Below are positions 8,544 through 17,013 of a stretch of DNA of 64,000 bases, in pieces (positions within the stretch are counted from its first letter, which is position 1; the number at the start of each line of letters is the position of its first letter). Location of the stretch: assembly GCF_022569295.1 (NCBI RefSeq), contig NZ_JAKFIA010000001.1, forward strand, positions 1,193,001 through 1,257,000. The letters are read 5' to 3'. Below the pieces are notes generated by a model. It was given only the letters and a program-made list of their open reading frames with translations. It made no database searches and had not been told where the DNA came from. This DNA is from Pedomonas mirosovicensis. GTDB lineage: Bacteria > Pseudomonadota > Alphaproteobacteria > Sphingomonadales > Sphingomonadaceae. Made by a program: the position numbers and the translations under genes.

Positions 8544-9243
8544 TCAGACCGGCTCGCAGGCGTATTTGGTCGGGTCGGGCACGCCTGCTTCCGTGAAGCC
8601 CTTGCGGCGCAGCTTGCAGCTGTCGCAGTGGCCGCAGTGCAGCCCTTCGGGGGTGGGGTCGTAGCAGCTCCAGGTGAGGCCGTAGTCCATGCCCAGCGCG
8701 AGGCCGGTCTTGATGGTGTCGGCCTTGGTCATCTCGATGAGCGGCGTGTGGATGGTCAGCTTCCAGTCCCCCTCGACGCCGCGCTTGGTGGCTTGCAGCG
8801 CCATGGCCTCGAAGGCGTGGATGAAGGCGGGGCGGCAGTCGGGGTAGCCGGAGTAGTCCAGCGCGTTGACGCCGATGAAGATATCCTCCGCGCCGACGAC
8901 TTCCGCCCAGCCGAGCGCGAGGCTGAGGAACACGGTGTTGCGGGCGGGCACGTAGGTGATGGGGATGTCGTCCGCCATCGCGGCCTCGTCGCGGTCCTTC
9001 GGCACGTCGAAGTGGCCGGTGAGCGCCGAGCCGCCGAAGGCGGAGAGGTTGACCGGCAGCTCCACGTGGCCTTTTGCGCCGAACACCTGCGCCAGGGTGC
9101 GGGCGCAGTCCAGCTCCACCCGGTGGCGCTGGTTGTAGTCGATGGTCAGCGCGTAGATGTCGTAGCCTTCGCTTTTGGCGATGGCGGCACAGGTGGCCAG
9201 AATCCAGGCCACCGCTCAGCAATACAACGGCAGATTTGGTCAT
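8544..9243 (-). pseudogene. queC: 7-cyano-7-deazaguanine synthase, frameshifted
   Basis: QueC converts 7-carboxy-7-deazaguanine to preQ0 using ATP and ammonia. The ATG at 9243 opens [15 protein letters not shown], the PP-loop ATP motif. The frame is then lost, and the remainder ([18 protein letters not shown] onward) is in another frame through to the zinc site CGHCDSC near the C-terminus. The span of 700 bases is one more than a multiple of three. An extra base at 9197-9198 would restore a normal protein of about 232 residues. Everything else is intact, so recent mutation or an assembly indel is likely. Confidence 0.87.
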
Positions 9244-9324
9244 GGCACTTCCTATGGGCCCTGCGCGCCGGCGGGGCAAGGGGGGGCGTCCCGGCAAGAG
9301 AGGTTGGGGACCGGTTGGGAGGAG

Positions 9325-10785
9325 CTAGTCGTTCGGCAGGCTGATCTCGTCGAGCGTGAGCCGATAGGGTGGCGGCACCTTGTCGAACGGGCGCTGGACG
9401 GCATCGCCGCTCAGGAAGTCGAACCCGGCATTGGCGGCGGTGATGACCGCCTGCGGCATGACGATGCCGTGGACAAAGGGGCGCATCCGATGCTTGCGCG
9501 CCGCCTCGACGAACTGCGGCCCCGTGCCCGCAAGTCGGCTGAGCATCCCGAGGCGGCGGGCATCGAAGCCCACGGCGGCATAGCCCGCCTCCTTCAGGTT
9601 GTGGACGGCGGCGGGGGAAGGCGGCAGCAGCGCCCAGGCGGCGCGGCAGTAGGTGCGCAGCCAGTGCCGAATTTCAAAGGCGGTGTGGGCCGGGAAGCCC
9701 TCCGCGAAGCCGCCGACCTCGAGGATGAGGTGGCGGACGGCGAAGCGGGGCAACCCCGCGCACAGCGCCAGATATTCCCGCCGGGCCTCGCTGTTGATGA
9801 GGGTCGTGTAATGCACCTGGCAGACGAGCACGGCGGGGGAGCGGTTGCGCCCCAGGAGCAGGGCCGCGGCCTGCACCCGCGCCAGGGTGGCGAGGTCGAA
9901 ATCGTAAACGTCGCGCGGCGCCGAGGAGCGGCGGAGCATGTCGTGGCCGTAAACCCTCTTCATGGGCCCGCCGATCAGGCACATGCGGGCATAGTAGGAG
10001 GTGACGGCGTTGAGGCCGGGTGTCCACAACGGCGCATAGGACAGATAGGTGTGGCTCGCGGGCTCGGGCGCCGTCGGTTGCAGCGCGGCCGGTGTGGGAT
10101 CGGGCTCGATCACCAGAAGCGGAGCCGGAGCCGGGGCCGGCGTTGGAGCCGGCGTTGGAGATGCGGCCGCTCCGGCTGGCGGCGGAGCGGGGCCTCCCGC
10201 GGCCGCTCCCTTTTGCAGGGCGGCGGCTTCCAGCGCGGCCTTTTCGAATTGCTGGGCCAGAAGCGTGTCCAGATCGGCCACGTTTTCCACCTGGTTGGTT
10301 TCCAGGTTGATCGTGAGGAGGGATACGTCGAGCTTGCCCTCCGCCTCGCCCACGCCGAAGAGCTGCTGCCAGATCTCCTCGGCGAGGAGGTGAGCCTTCA
10401 CCTGCGCCTCCTCGACGGAAAGCTCGGCGAAGATCACGAGGTAGACCAGTTCCTGATGGCGGCGGAACACGTCGCGGGGCGAGAGGCGGCGGCGGAACGT
10501 GCCCTCGATGATCTGGGGAATGCGGTCCCGCATCTGGGGCCAGCGATCGCCCAGCCGCTCCTCGACGGCCTTGAAGCCGAGGATCTGGAGCCTTCCGACG
10601 GCCAACTGGCCGTGCGCGTGGGCAAGGGATTTCAGCTGTTCGGCGAAGTCCTCAGCATTATGCGTCTCGCTTGGTCCCGCCATTGCGTTGGGTGCGGCGC
10701 TGCCGGACGCATCTTCCTGTTTTTCCTGCTTGAAGAGCAGAGAGCGGAGGCGCTGACCAATGGTACTAAAATCGGGAGGTCCCAT
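9325..10785 (-). CDS. Hypothetical protein with degenerate GGDEF-like and EAL-like halves
   Basis: A 486-residue predicted cytoplasmic protein. The N-terminal half (residues about 50-165, LAVGRLQILGFKAVEERLGDRW to LLAEEIWQQLFG) has the helix/strand spacing of a GGDEF domain but no GG[DE]EF. A linker rich in Pro and Ala (about residues 195-245) follows. The C-terminal half resembles a phosphodiesterase EAL fold, ending AGFDFLSGDAVQRPF like the terminal G-x-x-x-x-Q-G ... RP segment, but the catalytic EAL glutamate and metal ligands are not recognisable. It may bind or scaffold rather than make or cleave cyclic di-GMP. The domain reading is inference; the ORF is secure. Confidence 0.75.
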   Translation of the reverse strand: MGPPDFSTIGQRLRSLLFKQEKQEDASGSAAPNAMAGPSETHNAEDFAEQLKSLAHAHGQLAVGRLQILGFKAVEERLGDRWPQMRDRIPQIIEGTFRRRLSPRDVFRRHQELVYLVIFAELSVEEAQVKAHLLAEEIWQQLFGVGEAEGKLDVSLLTINLETNQVENVADLDTLLAQQFEKAALEAAALQKGAAAGGPAPPPAGAAASPTPAPTPAPAPAPLLVIEPDPTPAALQPTAPEPASHTYLSYAPLWTPGLNAVTSYYARMCLIGGPMKRVYGHDMLRRSSAPRDVYDFDLATLARVQAAALLLGRNRSPAVLVCQVHYTTLINSEARREYLALCAGLPRFAVRHLILEVGGFAEGFPAHTAFEIRHWLRTYCRAAWALLPPSPAAVHNLKEAGYAAVGFDARRLGMLSRLAGTGPQFVEAARKHRMRPFVHGIVMPQAVITAANAGFDFLSGDAVQRPFDKVPPPYRLTLDEISLPND

Positions 10786-10944
10786 ACGGGCTCAATCTGG
10801 AGTCGATCCGACCGGAAGGCCGGGAGAGGAGGTCTAGCCTGACAACGCCCAAGTCACATCCAGGTTCGGAAAGTCTAGAGATTCAAAATTAATAAATAGT
10901 TAAGGCATGGGGCGTTCGCGAAGGCGCGCCGGCAACAGGCCCGC

Positions 10945-11196
10945 TCAGGCGGAGATATCCAGAACCAGGCCCTTGTTCTTGCCCGCCAGGCTGCTGGTCT
11001 GGGCAAAGCGCGACAACAGCCGCCGCTGCGCGTGTTCGCCCGAATCAGCGTCCGTATCGGTCAGCGGCAGCACCGTCCGAAAGCGGTTCGGCTGGGCAGC
11101 GGCGGAAGGGCCGTCCTGCCGGGAAAGCGCGGGCCGGTATGGCGCGGGAAGGGCGGGCGTGACCAGTATGGCTCTGTGCTCCTCAACGAGTTCCAT
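10945..11196 (-). CDS. Possible small hypothetical protein
   Basis: An 83-residue open frame, rich in Ala, Pro, Arg and Asp, without transmembrane segments or recognised motif, ending KNKGLVLDISA. The upstream sequence lacks a clear ribosome site, and codon choice is only weakly gene-like. It is reported because it is the only plausible reading of this 770-base interval between the GGDEF/EAL-like gene and the LysR gene. Confidence 0.4.
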   Translation of the reverse strand: MELVEEHRAILVTPALPAPYRPALSRQDGPSAAAQPNRFRTVLPLTDTDADSGEHAQRRLLSRFAQTSSLAGKNKGLVLDISA

Positions 11197-11552
11197 AAAT
11201 CGTTAAGCAATGAGCGGGCCAAATGGATTTTAATGGCGGAAAAGCGCCAAAAACAAGGTTAATTCATCGGGAGAAATGCCTGGGAGTGTAAAGCCTGCCG
11301 ACAGAATGAAGGGGGAGCGGACCGCCTGGAACGGGGGAAGTGACCAGGCGGCCCGCAGTTCTTCTTTTCAGAAGGCACCTTCAAGGGAGTAAGATGCTGA
11401 TAGCAAAATAGCGCGGCTACGCTGAATGGCGTCTGAACGGGCCGGCGGGGGGAGGGACGCTTCGCCCGGCTTGGTTTCCTTCAGGGCGACGCTGCGTTTT
11501 CCCGCGCAAAAAGAGTTGAACAGAGGGGCGGAAAAGCCCTAACCCAAGGGAT
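11197..11552. other. Non-coding gap upstream of the LysR gene
   Basis: No convincing open frame. It holds one hairpin, ccgcctgg / ccaggcgg at 11322-11329 and 11344-11351, of unknown role, and the promoter side of the LysR-type regulator. Confidence 0.5.
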
Positions 11553-12461
11553 ATGAAGCGTACCCATTTGCCGCTCAATGCCCTGCGCGTCTTCGATGCC
11601 GCAGCCCGTCACCTGTCCTTTACCAAGGCGGCGGACGAGCTCGCGGTCACGCCGGCTGCCGTGGGGCAGCACATCCGCGCGCTGGAAGACCTGCTTGGCG
11701 TCATCCTGTTCAAGCGGCTGGGCCGCAACCTGGCGCTGACGCCGGAGGCCGAGCGCGCGCTGCCGCCGCTGCGCGACGGCTTCCTCAAGTTCGAGGAAGC
11801 GGTGCGGACGCTTCAAGCGGCGCAGACCTCCAAGTCGCTCACCATCAGCGTGCCGCCATCGTTCGCGGCCAAGTGGCTGGTGCCGCGCATCGAGCGGTTC
11901 GCCGAAAGCCACCCGGACATGCAGGTGCGGATTTTCGCCGCCATGCAGCTGGTGGACTTCAATCAGGAGAACATCGATCTCGCCATCCGCTTCGGGCGCG
12001 GCGACTACCCGGAGCTGATGGTCGAGAAGCTGCTGGACGAGCATGTGTATCCGGCCTGCGCGCCCTCGCTGCTGGAGCGCTTCCCGATCAAGACGGCAGC
12101 GGACCTCATCAACCTGCCGCTCATCCACGATGAATCCGCCGACGTGGACGATGGGTGCCCCACCTGGGCCATGTGGCTGAAGGCGGCGGGCGTCGACCAC
12201 CCGGACCCGGAGCGCGGCATCCACTTCAACCAGTCGTCGCTGGCCATCGAGGCGGCGACGGCGGGCAAGGGCGTGGTGCTGGCCAAGGCGGCCATCGCCG
12301 CGGCCGACATCGAGGCCGGGCGGCTGGTGCGCCTGTTCGACAGCGCCCATGCGGTCGAGTTCGGCTACTATCTGGTGGCCCCCGAGCCCCAGTGGCGGCA
12401 GAAGAAGGTGCAGACCTTCATCAACTGGGTGAAGGCGGAAGCCGCCAAGCATCAGGCCTGA
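11553..12461 (+). CDS. LysR family transcriptional regulator, GcvA-like
   Basis: A 302-residue regulator. The N-terminal winged helix-turn-helix spans about residues 8-65 (LNALRVFDAAARHLSFTKAA ... VTPAAVGQHIRALEDLLG), the typical LysR pattern. The substrate-binding domain starts near residue 92 and includes FAAMQLVDFNQENIDLAIRFG, a hallmark of the GcvA (glycine cleavage activator) group. No divergent target gene is adjacent, so the regulated pathway cannot be inferred. Length is normal. Confidence 0.88.
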   Translation: MKRTHLPLNALRVFDAAARHLSFTKAADELAVTPAAVGQHIRALEDLLGVILFKRLGRNLALTPEAERALPPLRDGFLKFEEAVRTLQAAQTSKSLTISVPPSFAAKWLVPRIERFAESHPDMQVRIFAAMQLVDFNQENIDLAIRFGRGDYPELMVEKLLDEHVYPACAPSLLERFPIKTAADLINLPLIHDESADVDDGCPTWAMWLKAAGVDHPDPERGIHFNQSSLAIEAATAGKGVVLAKAAIAAADIEAGRLVRLFDSAHAVEFGYYLVAPEPQWRQKKVQTFINWVKAEAAKHQA

Positions 12462-12626
12462 GGGCTTTTCGAGACGCACGAACATAAAGAAAGACCTTAA
12501 GGGGCGTCTCGGACCTCCTTAAAATCCCCCATTCGTTTGAACGGGGCGCTCTCCCCGCAAGCACGGCGCTTGCTAACCATGCCGGATGCGTCACAATGCG
12601 GACGCAACTGGAAAGGGAAGCGCCAA

Positions 12627-13577
12627 ATGTTCTTCATCGTACTGGTGATTGTGGCCATCGCTACGGTGGCCATGGGGGTCGTCACGGTCCGGCAGGGCCA
12701 TGAGTACACGGTCGAGCGGTTTGGTCGCTACACCAGGACGCTGACGCCGGGCTTTCACCTGATCGTGCCGTTCATCGACCGCGTGGGCCGGCGCATCAAC
12801 ATGATGGAGCAGGTGCTCGACATTCCGGGGCAGGAGATCATCACCCGCGACAACGCCATGGTGGGCGTGGATGGCGTGGTGTTCTTCCAGGTGCTGGATG
12901 CGGCGCGGGCGGCCTATGAGGTGTCGGACCTGATGAATGCCATCATGAACCTCACCACCACCAACCTGCGAACCGTGATGGGCTCGATGGATCTGGACGA
13001 AACGCTCTCCCAGCGCGACGCCATCAACGCCCGGCTGCTGACCGTGGTGGACAAGGCCACCCACAGCTGGGGCGTGAAGGTGACGCGCGTCGAGATCAAG
13101 GACATCCGACCGCCGCAGGACATCGTCAACGCCATGGCCCGCCAGATGAAGGCCGAGCGCGAGAAGCGTGCCGCCATTCTGGAGGCCGAGGGCCAGCGGA
13201 ACTCGGAGATCCTGCGGGCGGAGGGCGCCAAGCAGTCGCAGATTCTGGAGGCCGAGGGCCGCCGAGAGGCCGCGTTCCGCGACGCCGAGGCCCGCGAGCG
13301 CGCGGCGGAGGCTGAAGCCAAGGCGACCGAACTGGTGAGCGAGGCGATCAACAAGGGCAGCGCGCAGGCGATCAACTACTTCGTCGCCCAGAAGTATGTG
13401 GAGGCGATGACCGCCTTTGCCGAGAGCCGCAATAGCAAGGTCATCTTCATGCCGATGGAGGCGTCGGCCCTCGTCGGCTCGCTCGGCGGCATCGGCGAGC
13501 TGGTGAAGGCGGTGGCGGGGGATGGCCCGTCGGCGCCGGCGGGCGCCACGGGCCTGCCGCGCACCGGAGACAAGTGA
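12627..13577 (+). CDS. SPFH / band 7 membrane protein (stomatin/QmcA-like)
   Basis: A 316-residue protein. One N-terminal transmembrane helix (FFIVLVIVAIATVAMGVVTV) is followed by the SPFH domain (GHEYTVERFGRYTRTLTPGF through about residue 190) and a coiled coil of EAEGRR / AEGAKQSQ repeats. Such proteins oligomerise into membrane scaffolds and often pair with NfeD. The ATG at 12627 was chosen because gaaagggaag precedes it and the upstream frame adds an atypical Arg/Ser stretch. The nfeD-like gene starts 7 bases after the stop, as usual for this pair. Confidence 0.9.
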   Translation: MFFIVLVIVAIATVAMGVVTVRQGHEYTVERFGRYTRTLTPGFHLIVPFIDRVGRRINMMEQVLDIPGQEIITRDNAMVGVDGVVFFQVLDAARAAYEVSDLMNAIMNLTTTNLRTVMGSMDLDETLSQRDAINARLLTVVDKATHSWGVKVTRVEIKDIRPPQDIVNAMARQMKAEREKRAAILEAEGQRNSEILRAEGAKQSQILEAEGRREAAFRDAEARERAAEAEAKATELVSEAINKGSAQAINYFVAQKYVEAMTAFAESRNSKVIFMPMEASALVGSLGGIGELVKAVAGDGPSAPAGATGLPRTGDK

Positions 13578-13584
13578 GGTTGCC

Positions 13585-14067
13585 ATGACCGAGCCGGAAA
13601 CGCTGAAACTGACCGTCACTCTCAGCCTTGAGGCCTGGTGGCTCTGGTGGACCGCCGCGCTGCTGCTGGCGGCGGCGGAAATGGCGGCGCCCGGCGCTTT
13701 TCTCATCTGGCTGGGGCTGGCGGCCGGGCTGACCGGCGTCGTGACGCTGATCTTCGACCTGGTTGCCGGCCGCGAGATGGGGCTGGAGGCGCAGCTGGCG
13801 GTGTTCGCCGTGCTGGCCATCGCCTCGGTGCTGGCAGGGCGGCGTTGGGCGCGGCGCAGCCAGCAGGCGGACGAGCGGCCGGTCAGCCGCCGCGCGGGCC
13901 AGCTGGTGGGGCGCACGGTGGTGCTGGTGGAGCCCATCGTCCACGGCGCGGGCCGGGCGGAGCTGGACGACACCGTGTGGGAAGTGCGCGGCCCGGACGC
14001 CCCCGTGGGCACGGTTATGCGGGTTGTACGAACCGAAGGGGCGGCCTTGATCGTTGAACCCGTTTGA
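13585..14067 (+). CDS. NfeD family membrane protein
   Basis: A 160-residue NfeD of the short type. It has two or three transmembrane segments within residues 15-90 (WWLWWTAALLLAAAEMAAPG; LAVFAVLAIASVLAG) and a C-terminal OB-fold domain from about residue 100 (GQLVGRTVVLVEPIVHG ... VWEVRGPDAPVGT). No protease domain is fused. The ATG at 13585 follows gaggttgcc. It partners with the SPFH protein encoded just upstream, probably in a membrane microdomain complex. Confidence 0.88.
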   Translation: MTEPETLKLTVTLSLEAWWLWWTAALLLAAAEMAAPGAFLIWLGLAAGLTGVVTLIFDLVAGREMGLEAQLAVFAVLAIASVLAGRRWARRSQQADERPVSRRAGQLVGRTVVLVEPIVHGAGRAELDDTVWEVRGPDAPVGTVMRVVRTEGAALIVEPV

Positions 14068-14085
14068 AACGGTGGAGGCAGATCG

Positions 14086-15087
14086 ATGAGCGGGGATGCG
14101 AACGAGAGATTTCAGGCCCTCCTGCTGACGAAGGAGGGCGACGCGCCGAAGGCCGGGTTCGTCACCATCGGCGAGAGCGACCTGATGGACGGCGACGTGG
14201 TGGTGGATGTCAGCCACTCCTCGATGAACTACAAGGATGGCCTCGCCCTCACCGGCGCCGCCCCGGTGGTGCGGCGCTACCCCATGATCCCCGGCATCGA
14301 CCTGGCCGGCCATGTGCGATCCTCAAGCCACCCGGACTTCAAGCCGGGCGATGCGGTGGTGCTGAACGGCTACGGGCTGGGGGAGACCCACTACGGCGGA
14401 TACGCGCAGCGCGCCCGGGTGAAGGGCGACTGGCTGGTGCCGCTGGAGAACATCACCCCGTTCGAGGCCATGGCCCTCGGCACGGCGGGCTATACCGCCA
14501 TGCTGTGCGTGATGGCGCTGGAGCGCCACCTCGTCCACCAGACCGTGGGGCAGGTGCTGGTGACCGGCGCGGCGGGCGGCGTCGGCAGTGTCGCCGTCTC
14601 CCTGCTGGCGGACCTCGGCTACCGTGTCGTTGCCTCGACCGGGCGGCCTGAGGAGGCGGAGTACCTCAAGTCCCTCGGCGCGGAGGAGGTGATCGACCGC
14701 CGCGAACTCTCCGAGCCCACGGGCAAGCCGCTCGCCAAGGAACGCTGGTGCGGGGCCATCGATACGGTCGGCTCCCACACGCTCGCCAACGTGCTGGCCC
14801 AGATGCGCTACGGCGGCTGCGTTGCCGCCTGCGGCCTCGCGCAGGGTTCGGACCTGCCGACAACCGTGCTGCCGTTCATCCTGCGCTCGGTAACGCTGGC
14901 GGGCGTCGATTCCGTTCAGGCCCCCATGGCCCTGCGCCGCGAGGCCTGGCTGCGCCTCGACCAGCTCATCGACCGCGGCAAGCTGAAGCGCATGACGCGT
15001 ACGGTGAAGCTGGAGGACGTGACCGCGCTTGCGCCCGAGTTTCTGGCGGGCAAGGTGAAGGGCCGGGTCGTGGTGGAGATCGGGTAG
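14086..15087 (+). CDS. acuI: Acrylyl-CoA reductase (NADPH) / YhdH-type quinone oxidoreductase
   Basis: A 333-residue zinc-free medium-chain reductase of the AcuI/YhdH group, which reduces acryloyl-CoA to propionyl-CoA with NADPH. Group markers are SSMNYKDGLALTG near residue 45, MIPGIDLAGHV, the nucleotide turn VTGAAGGVGSVAVSLL, and the C-terminal LAGKVKGRVVVEIG. Zinc ligands are absent. It starts 18 bases after nfeD, but its function is unrelated. Substrate specificity is inferred from the family. Confidence 0.88.
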   Translation: MSGDANERFQALLLTKEGDAPKAGFVTIGESDLMDGDVVVDVSHSSMNYKDGLALTGAAPVVRRYPMIPGIDLAGHVRSSSHPDFKPGDAVVLNGYGLGETHYGGYAQRARVKGDWLVPLENITPFEAMALGTAGYTAMLCVMALERHLVHQTVGQVLVTGAAGGVGSVAVSLLADLGYRVVASTGRPEEAEYLKSLGAEEVIDRRELSEPTGKPLAKERWCGAIDTVGSHTLANVLAQMRYGGCVAACGLAQGSDLPTTVLPFILRSVTLAGVDSVQAPMALRREAWLRLDQLIDRGKLKRMTRTVKLEDVTALAPEFLAGKVKGRVVVEIG

Positions 15088-15103
15088 GGACTTAAAATCC
15101 CTT

Positions 15104-15152
15104 GCGGGGGTCTGTAACCCCTGCGCCCCCATTCGTTTCTCGGGCCGTGTTC
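15104..15152 (+). repeat. Intergenic palindrome-plus-tail repeat, copy 4 (after acuI)
   Basis: Stem gcgggggt / acccctgc (15104-15111 with 15117-15124), loop ctgta, then cattcgtttctcgggccgtg. It matches the inverted copy at 16194 over about 50 bases with few differences. It lies 16 bases past the acuI stop. Confidence 0.8.
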
Positions 15153-15202
15153 TGCTGTAGCGGGGCGTCTCTCCGGTCGTGGGCTCAGCAAAAGACAAGG
15201 GT

Positions 15203-15661
15203 ATGGCATCGCTTCCGTTTCAGGTTTGTCGCCTCGGCTCGTCCGATGTCGCGCTGATGCGCGGCCTGAACGGGATGTTCGGCACGGCGTTCGCCGACCC
15301 GGAAACCTATGGCGGCGCGCCGCCCGAGGAGGCTTACCTGCGGGACCTCCTCGCCAAAGACCATGTGATCGCGCTGGCGGCGCTGATGGACGGCGCTGTC
15401 GTTGGCGGATTGGTCGCCTATGAGCTGGACAAGTTCGAACGCGCCCGGCGCGAGGTTTACATCTACGACCTTGCGGTTGCTGAGGCGCATCGGCGCCAGG
15501 GCATTGCGACCGCGCTCATCGATCATCTGCGCGGCATTGCCGCGTCGCGCGGCGCATGGGTCATCTTCGTGCAGGCCGACTATGGCGACGATCCGGCTAT
15601 CGCGCTTTACGAGAAACTCGGCACCCGCGAGGAAGTCCTCCACTTCGATATCGAGCCTTAG
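15203..15661 (+). CDS. GNAT acetyltransferase of the AAC(3)-I (aminoglycoside 3-N-acetyltransferase) type
   Basis: A 152-residue GNAT protein. The opening VCRLGSSDVALMRGLNGMFG, the acetyl-CoA segment REVYIYDLAVAEAHRRQGIA and the terminal VQADYGDDPAIALYEKLGTR and HFDIEP follow the AAC(3)-I pattern almost block by block, as remembered from characterised integron-borne members. These enzymes acetylate the 3-amino group of gentamicin-type aminoglycosides. Activity here is not proven. The ATG at 15203 follows aaagacaagg. A small AT-rich membrane gene follows, and inward-facing repeat copies flank the pair. Confidence 0.85.
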   Translation: MASLPFQVCRLGSSDVALMRGLNGMFGTAFADPETYGGAPPEEAYLRDLLAKDHVIALAALMDGAVVGGLVAYELDKFERARREVYIYDLAVAEAHRRQGIATALIDHLRGIAASRGAWVIFVQADYGDDPAIALYEKLGTREEVLHFDIEP

Positions 15662-15681
15662 CATATGAAAGGTGCGTGACC

Positions 15682-15999
15682 ATGGCTATGCTCAAGAATA
15701 TCGCCACATTATATCAGAAGATGAAGTCGCGTAAACGCAAGAACTGGGATGAGGTCTCGACGACAGTGATATTTACCATTACAGTAATATGCTGGATTGA
15801 GGCGGGCTATTACGGCTACGCTATGGGGAGTATCGGGCCTGAGTATATTAAATTATTAAACCAAGCGGGCTCCATACCGAGTGTGCCATTCCTGGTTATT
15901 AGTGTTATTTTCGGCTTTATCGGTATTTCGCTATTCATCTGGGGGTTTATGGCTAAGTGTATGACATCTCTTCTCGAGAAGCGGTTTTTCTCAGTTTAG
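15682..15999 (+). CDS. Small hypothetical membrane protein, AT-rich
   Basis: A 105-residue protein with a basic N-terminus (YQKMKSRKRKNWDE) and two transmembrane segments (VIFTITVICWIEAGYYGY and FLVISVIFGFIGISLFIWGF). Base composition is clearly lower in GC than the surrounding genes, which suggests foreign origin. It lies 20 bases after the acetyltransferase, and the ATG at 15682 is in a plausible context. No family recognised. Confidence 0.65.
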   Translation: MAMLKNIATLYQKMKSRKRKNWDEVSTTVIFTITVICWIEAGYYGYAMGSIGPEYIKLLNQAGSIPSVPFLVISVIFGFIGISLFIWGFMAKCMTSLLEKRFFSV

Positions 16000-16139
16000 T
16001 TGTGAGAGAATGCGCCTCGTCGAGGCTCCCTTGTCGCCGTGTCCTGATGCCCTGGCTTCCTCTCAAGGGGGCATGCCCTCTGAGCATCCCCTTCTTCGCC
16101 GGAAACCTGCAGTTCTGACGACCTGCATGAAATGGGGGC

Positions 16140-16194
16140 GCGTCGGAAACACGGCCCGATAAAACGAAGGAGCGCAGGGGTCTGAGACCCCTGC
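16140..16194 (-). repeat. Intergenic palindrome-plus-tail repeat, copy 5 (after the fRMsr gene)
   Basis: Perfect 9-bp stem gcaggggtc / gacccctgc at 16174-16182 and 16186-16194, loop tga. On the minus strand the tail reads cgttttatcgggccgtgttt. Opposite in orientation to copy 4 and about 1.1 kb away, it encloses the acetyltransferase and the AT-rich membrane gene. It also lies 33 bases past the stop of the gene on the right. Confidence 0.82.
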
Positions 16195-16226
16195 AAAGAA
16201 AACATTCGTCTTGAAGAAAAGCCGCC

Positions 16227-16708
16227 TCAGGCGATGCGCGGGGCCAGCAGTTCCATGAGGCGTTCGCACCCCTTGGCGTCTTCCGCGTCGAAACGGGCGA
16301 GGGAGGGGCTGTCCAGGTCAAGGACGCCGATGATGCGCCCCTCGTGGGTGATGGGCACCACCAGTTCGCTGCGCGAGGCGCTGTCGCAGGCGATGTGGCC
16401 GGGGAAGGCGTCAACGTCGCGCACGCATTGGGTGGCGTTTTCCGCAACCGCCGCGCCGCAGACGCCCCGGCCGACGGGGATGCGGATGCAGGCCGGGCGG
16501 CCCTGGAAGGGGCCGAGCACCAGAACGTCGTCCACCAGACGGTAGAAACCAGCCCAGTTGAGGCCCGGCAGGCTGTGGAAGATCAGCGAGGCGGCATTGG
16601 CCATGTTGGCGATTGGATCCGGCTCGTCGCTGGTCATCGAGTCGAGCTGCGCCAGCAGTTCCTTGTAGCTGTCCGCCTTGTTGGCGCTGAGGGCTTTACT
16701 TCAAACAT
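16227..16708 (-). pseudogene. msrC: Free methionine-(R)-sulfoxide reductase (GAF domain), frameshifted near the start
   Basis: A single-GAF enzyme that reduces free methionine-R-sulfoxide. The GAF core is intact, with LNWAGFYRL, LVLGPFQGRPACIRIPVGRG and VCGAAVAENATQCVRDV carrying the catalytic cysteines, then SRSELVVPITHEGRIIGVLDLDS. The usable frame runs only to about 16690. The natural ATG at 16708 (MFEVKPS) is out of register, and adding one G to the run 16691-16693 gives MFEVKPLSANKADSYKELL joined to the core. The span of 482 bases is one short of a multiple of three. The protein may still be made from an internal start, at 16637. Confidence 0.75.
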
Positions 16709-17013
16709 GCGGCCGTCCGATCATTCATGAAACATGGGGGAATACCGAACAGGCAGATACGCCCTGTTCCGGCGCGCAACAAGAGGGGGCCGTGCGGGAG
16801 GAGGGGGCGGCGAACGGCCCGCCCGTTCATCCGGACAAAAGACAATAGCCCCTAGATCGGCCTCAAACACCCACTGGGAGGTTTTTGCCTATTTTGGCTA
16901 GGGTGGTAGCGGGCCGGCCTGGAATCACGCTGTAAGGGCCCTCTGCGGGCCTTTACGGGGCATTGCCAAGCCTGGCCTCGCCCCGTTTGGCCTGTCGCGA
17001 AGGAGAAGGGCGC
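16709..17013. other. Intergenic region with one hairpin
   Basis: No open frame. A hairpin gtaagggccc / gggcctttac lies at 16932-16941 and 16947-16956 (one G-T pair, loop tctgc), 57 bases beyond the M23 peptidase stop. It could terminate that gene, although no T run follows on the relevant strand. The rest holds the promoter of the fRMsr gene. Confidence 0.5.

Noticed and set aside
12591-14012. A 473-codon open frame antisense to the SPFH/NfeD pair
   Set aside because: Shadow of two well-supported genes; product is low-complexity Ser/Arg/His.
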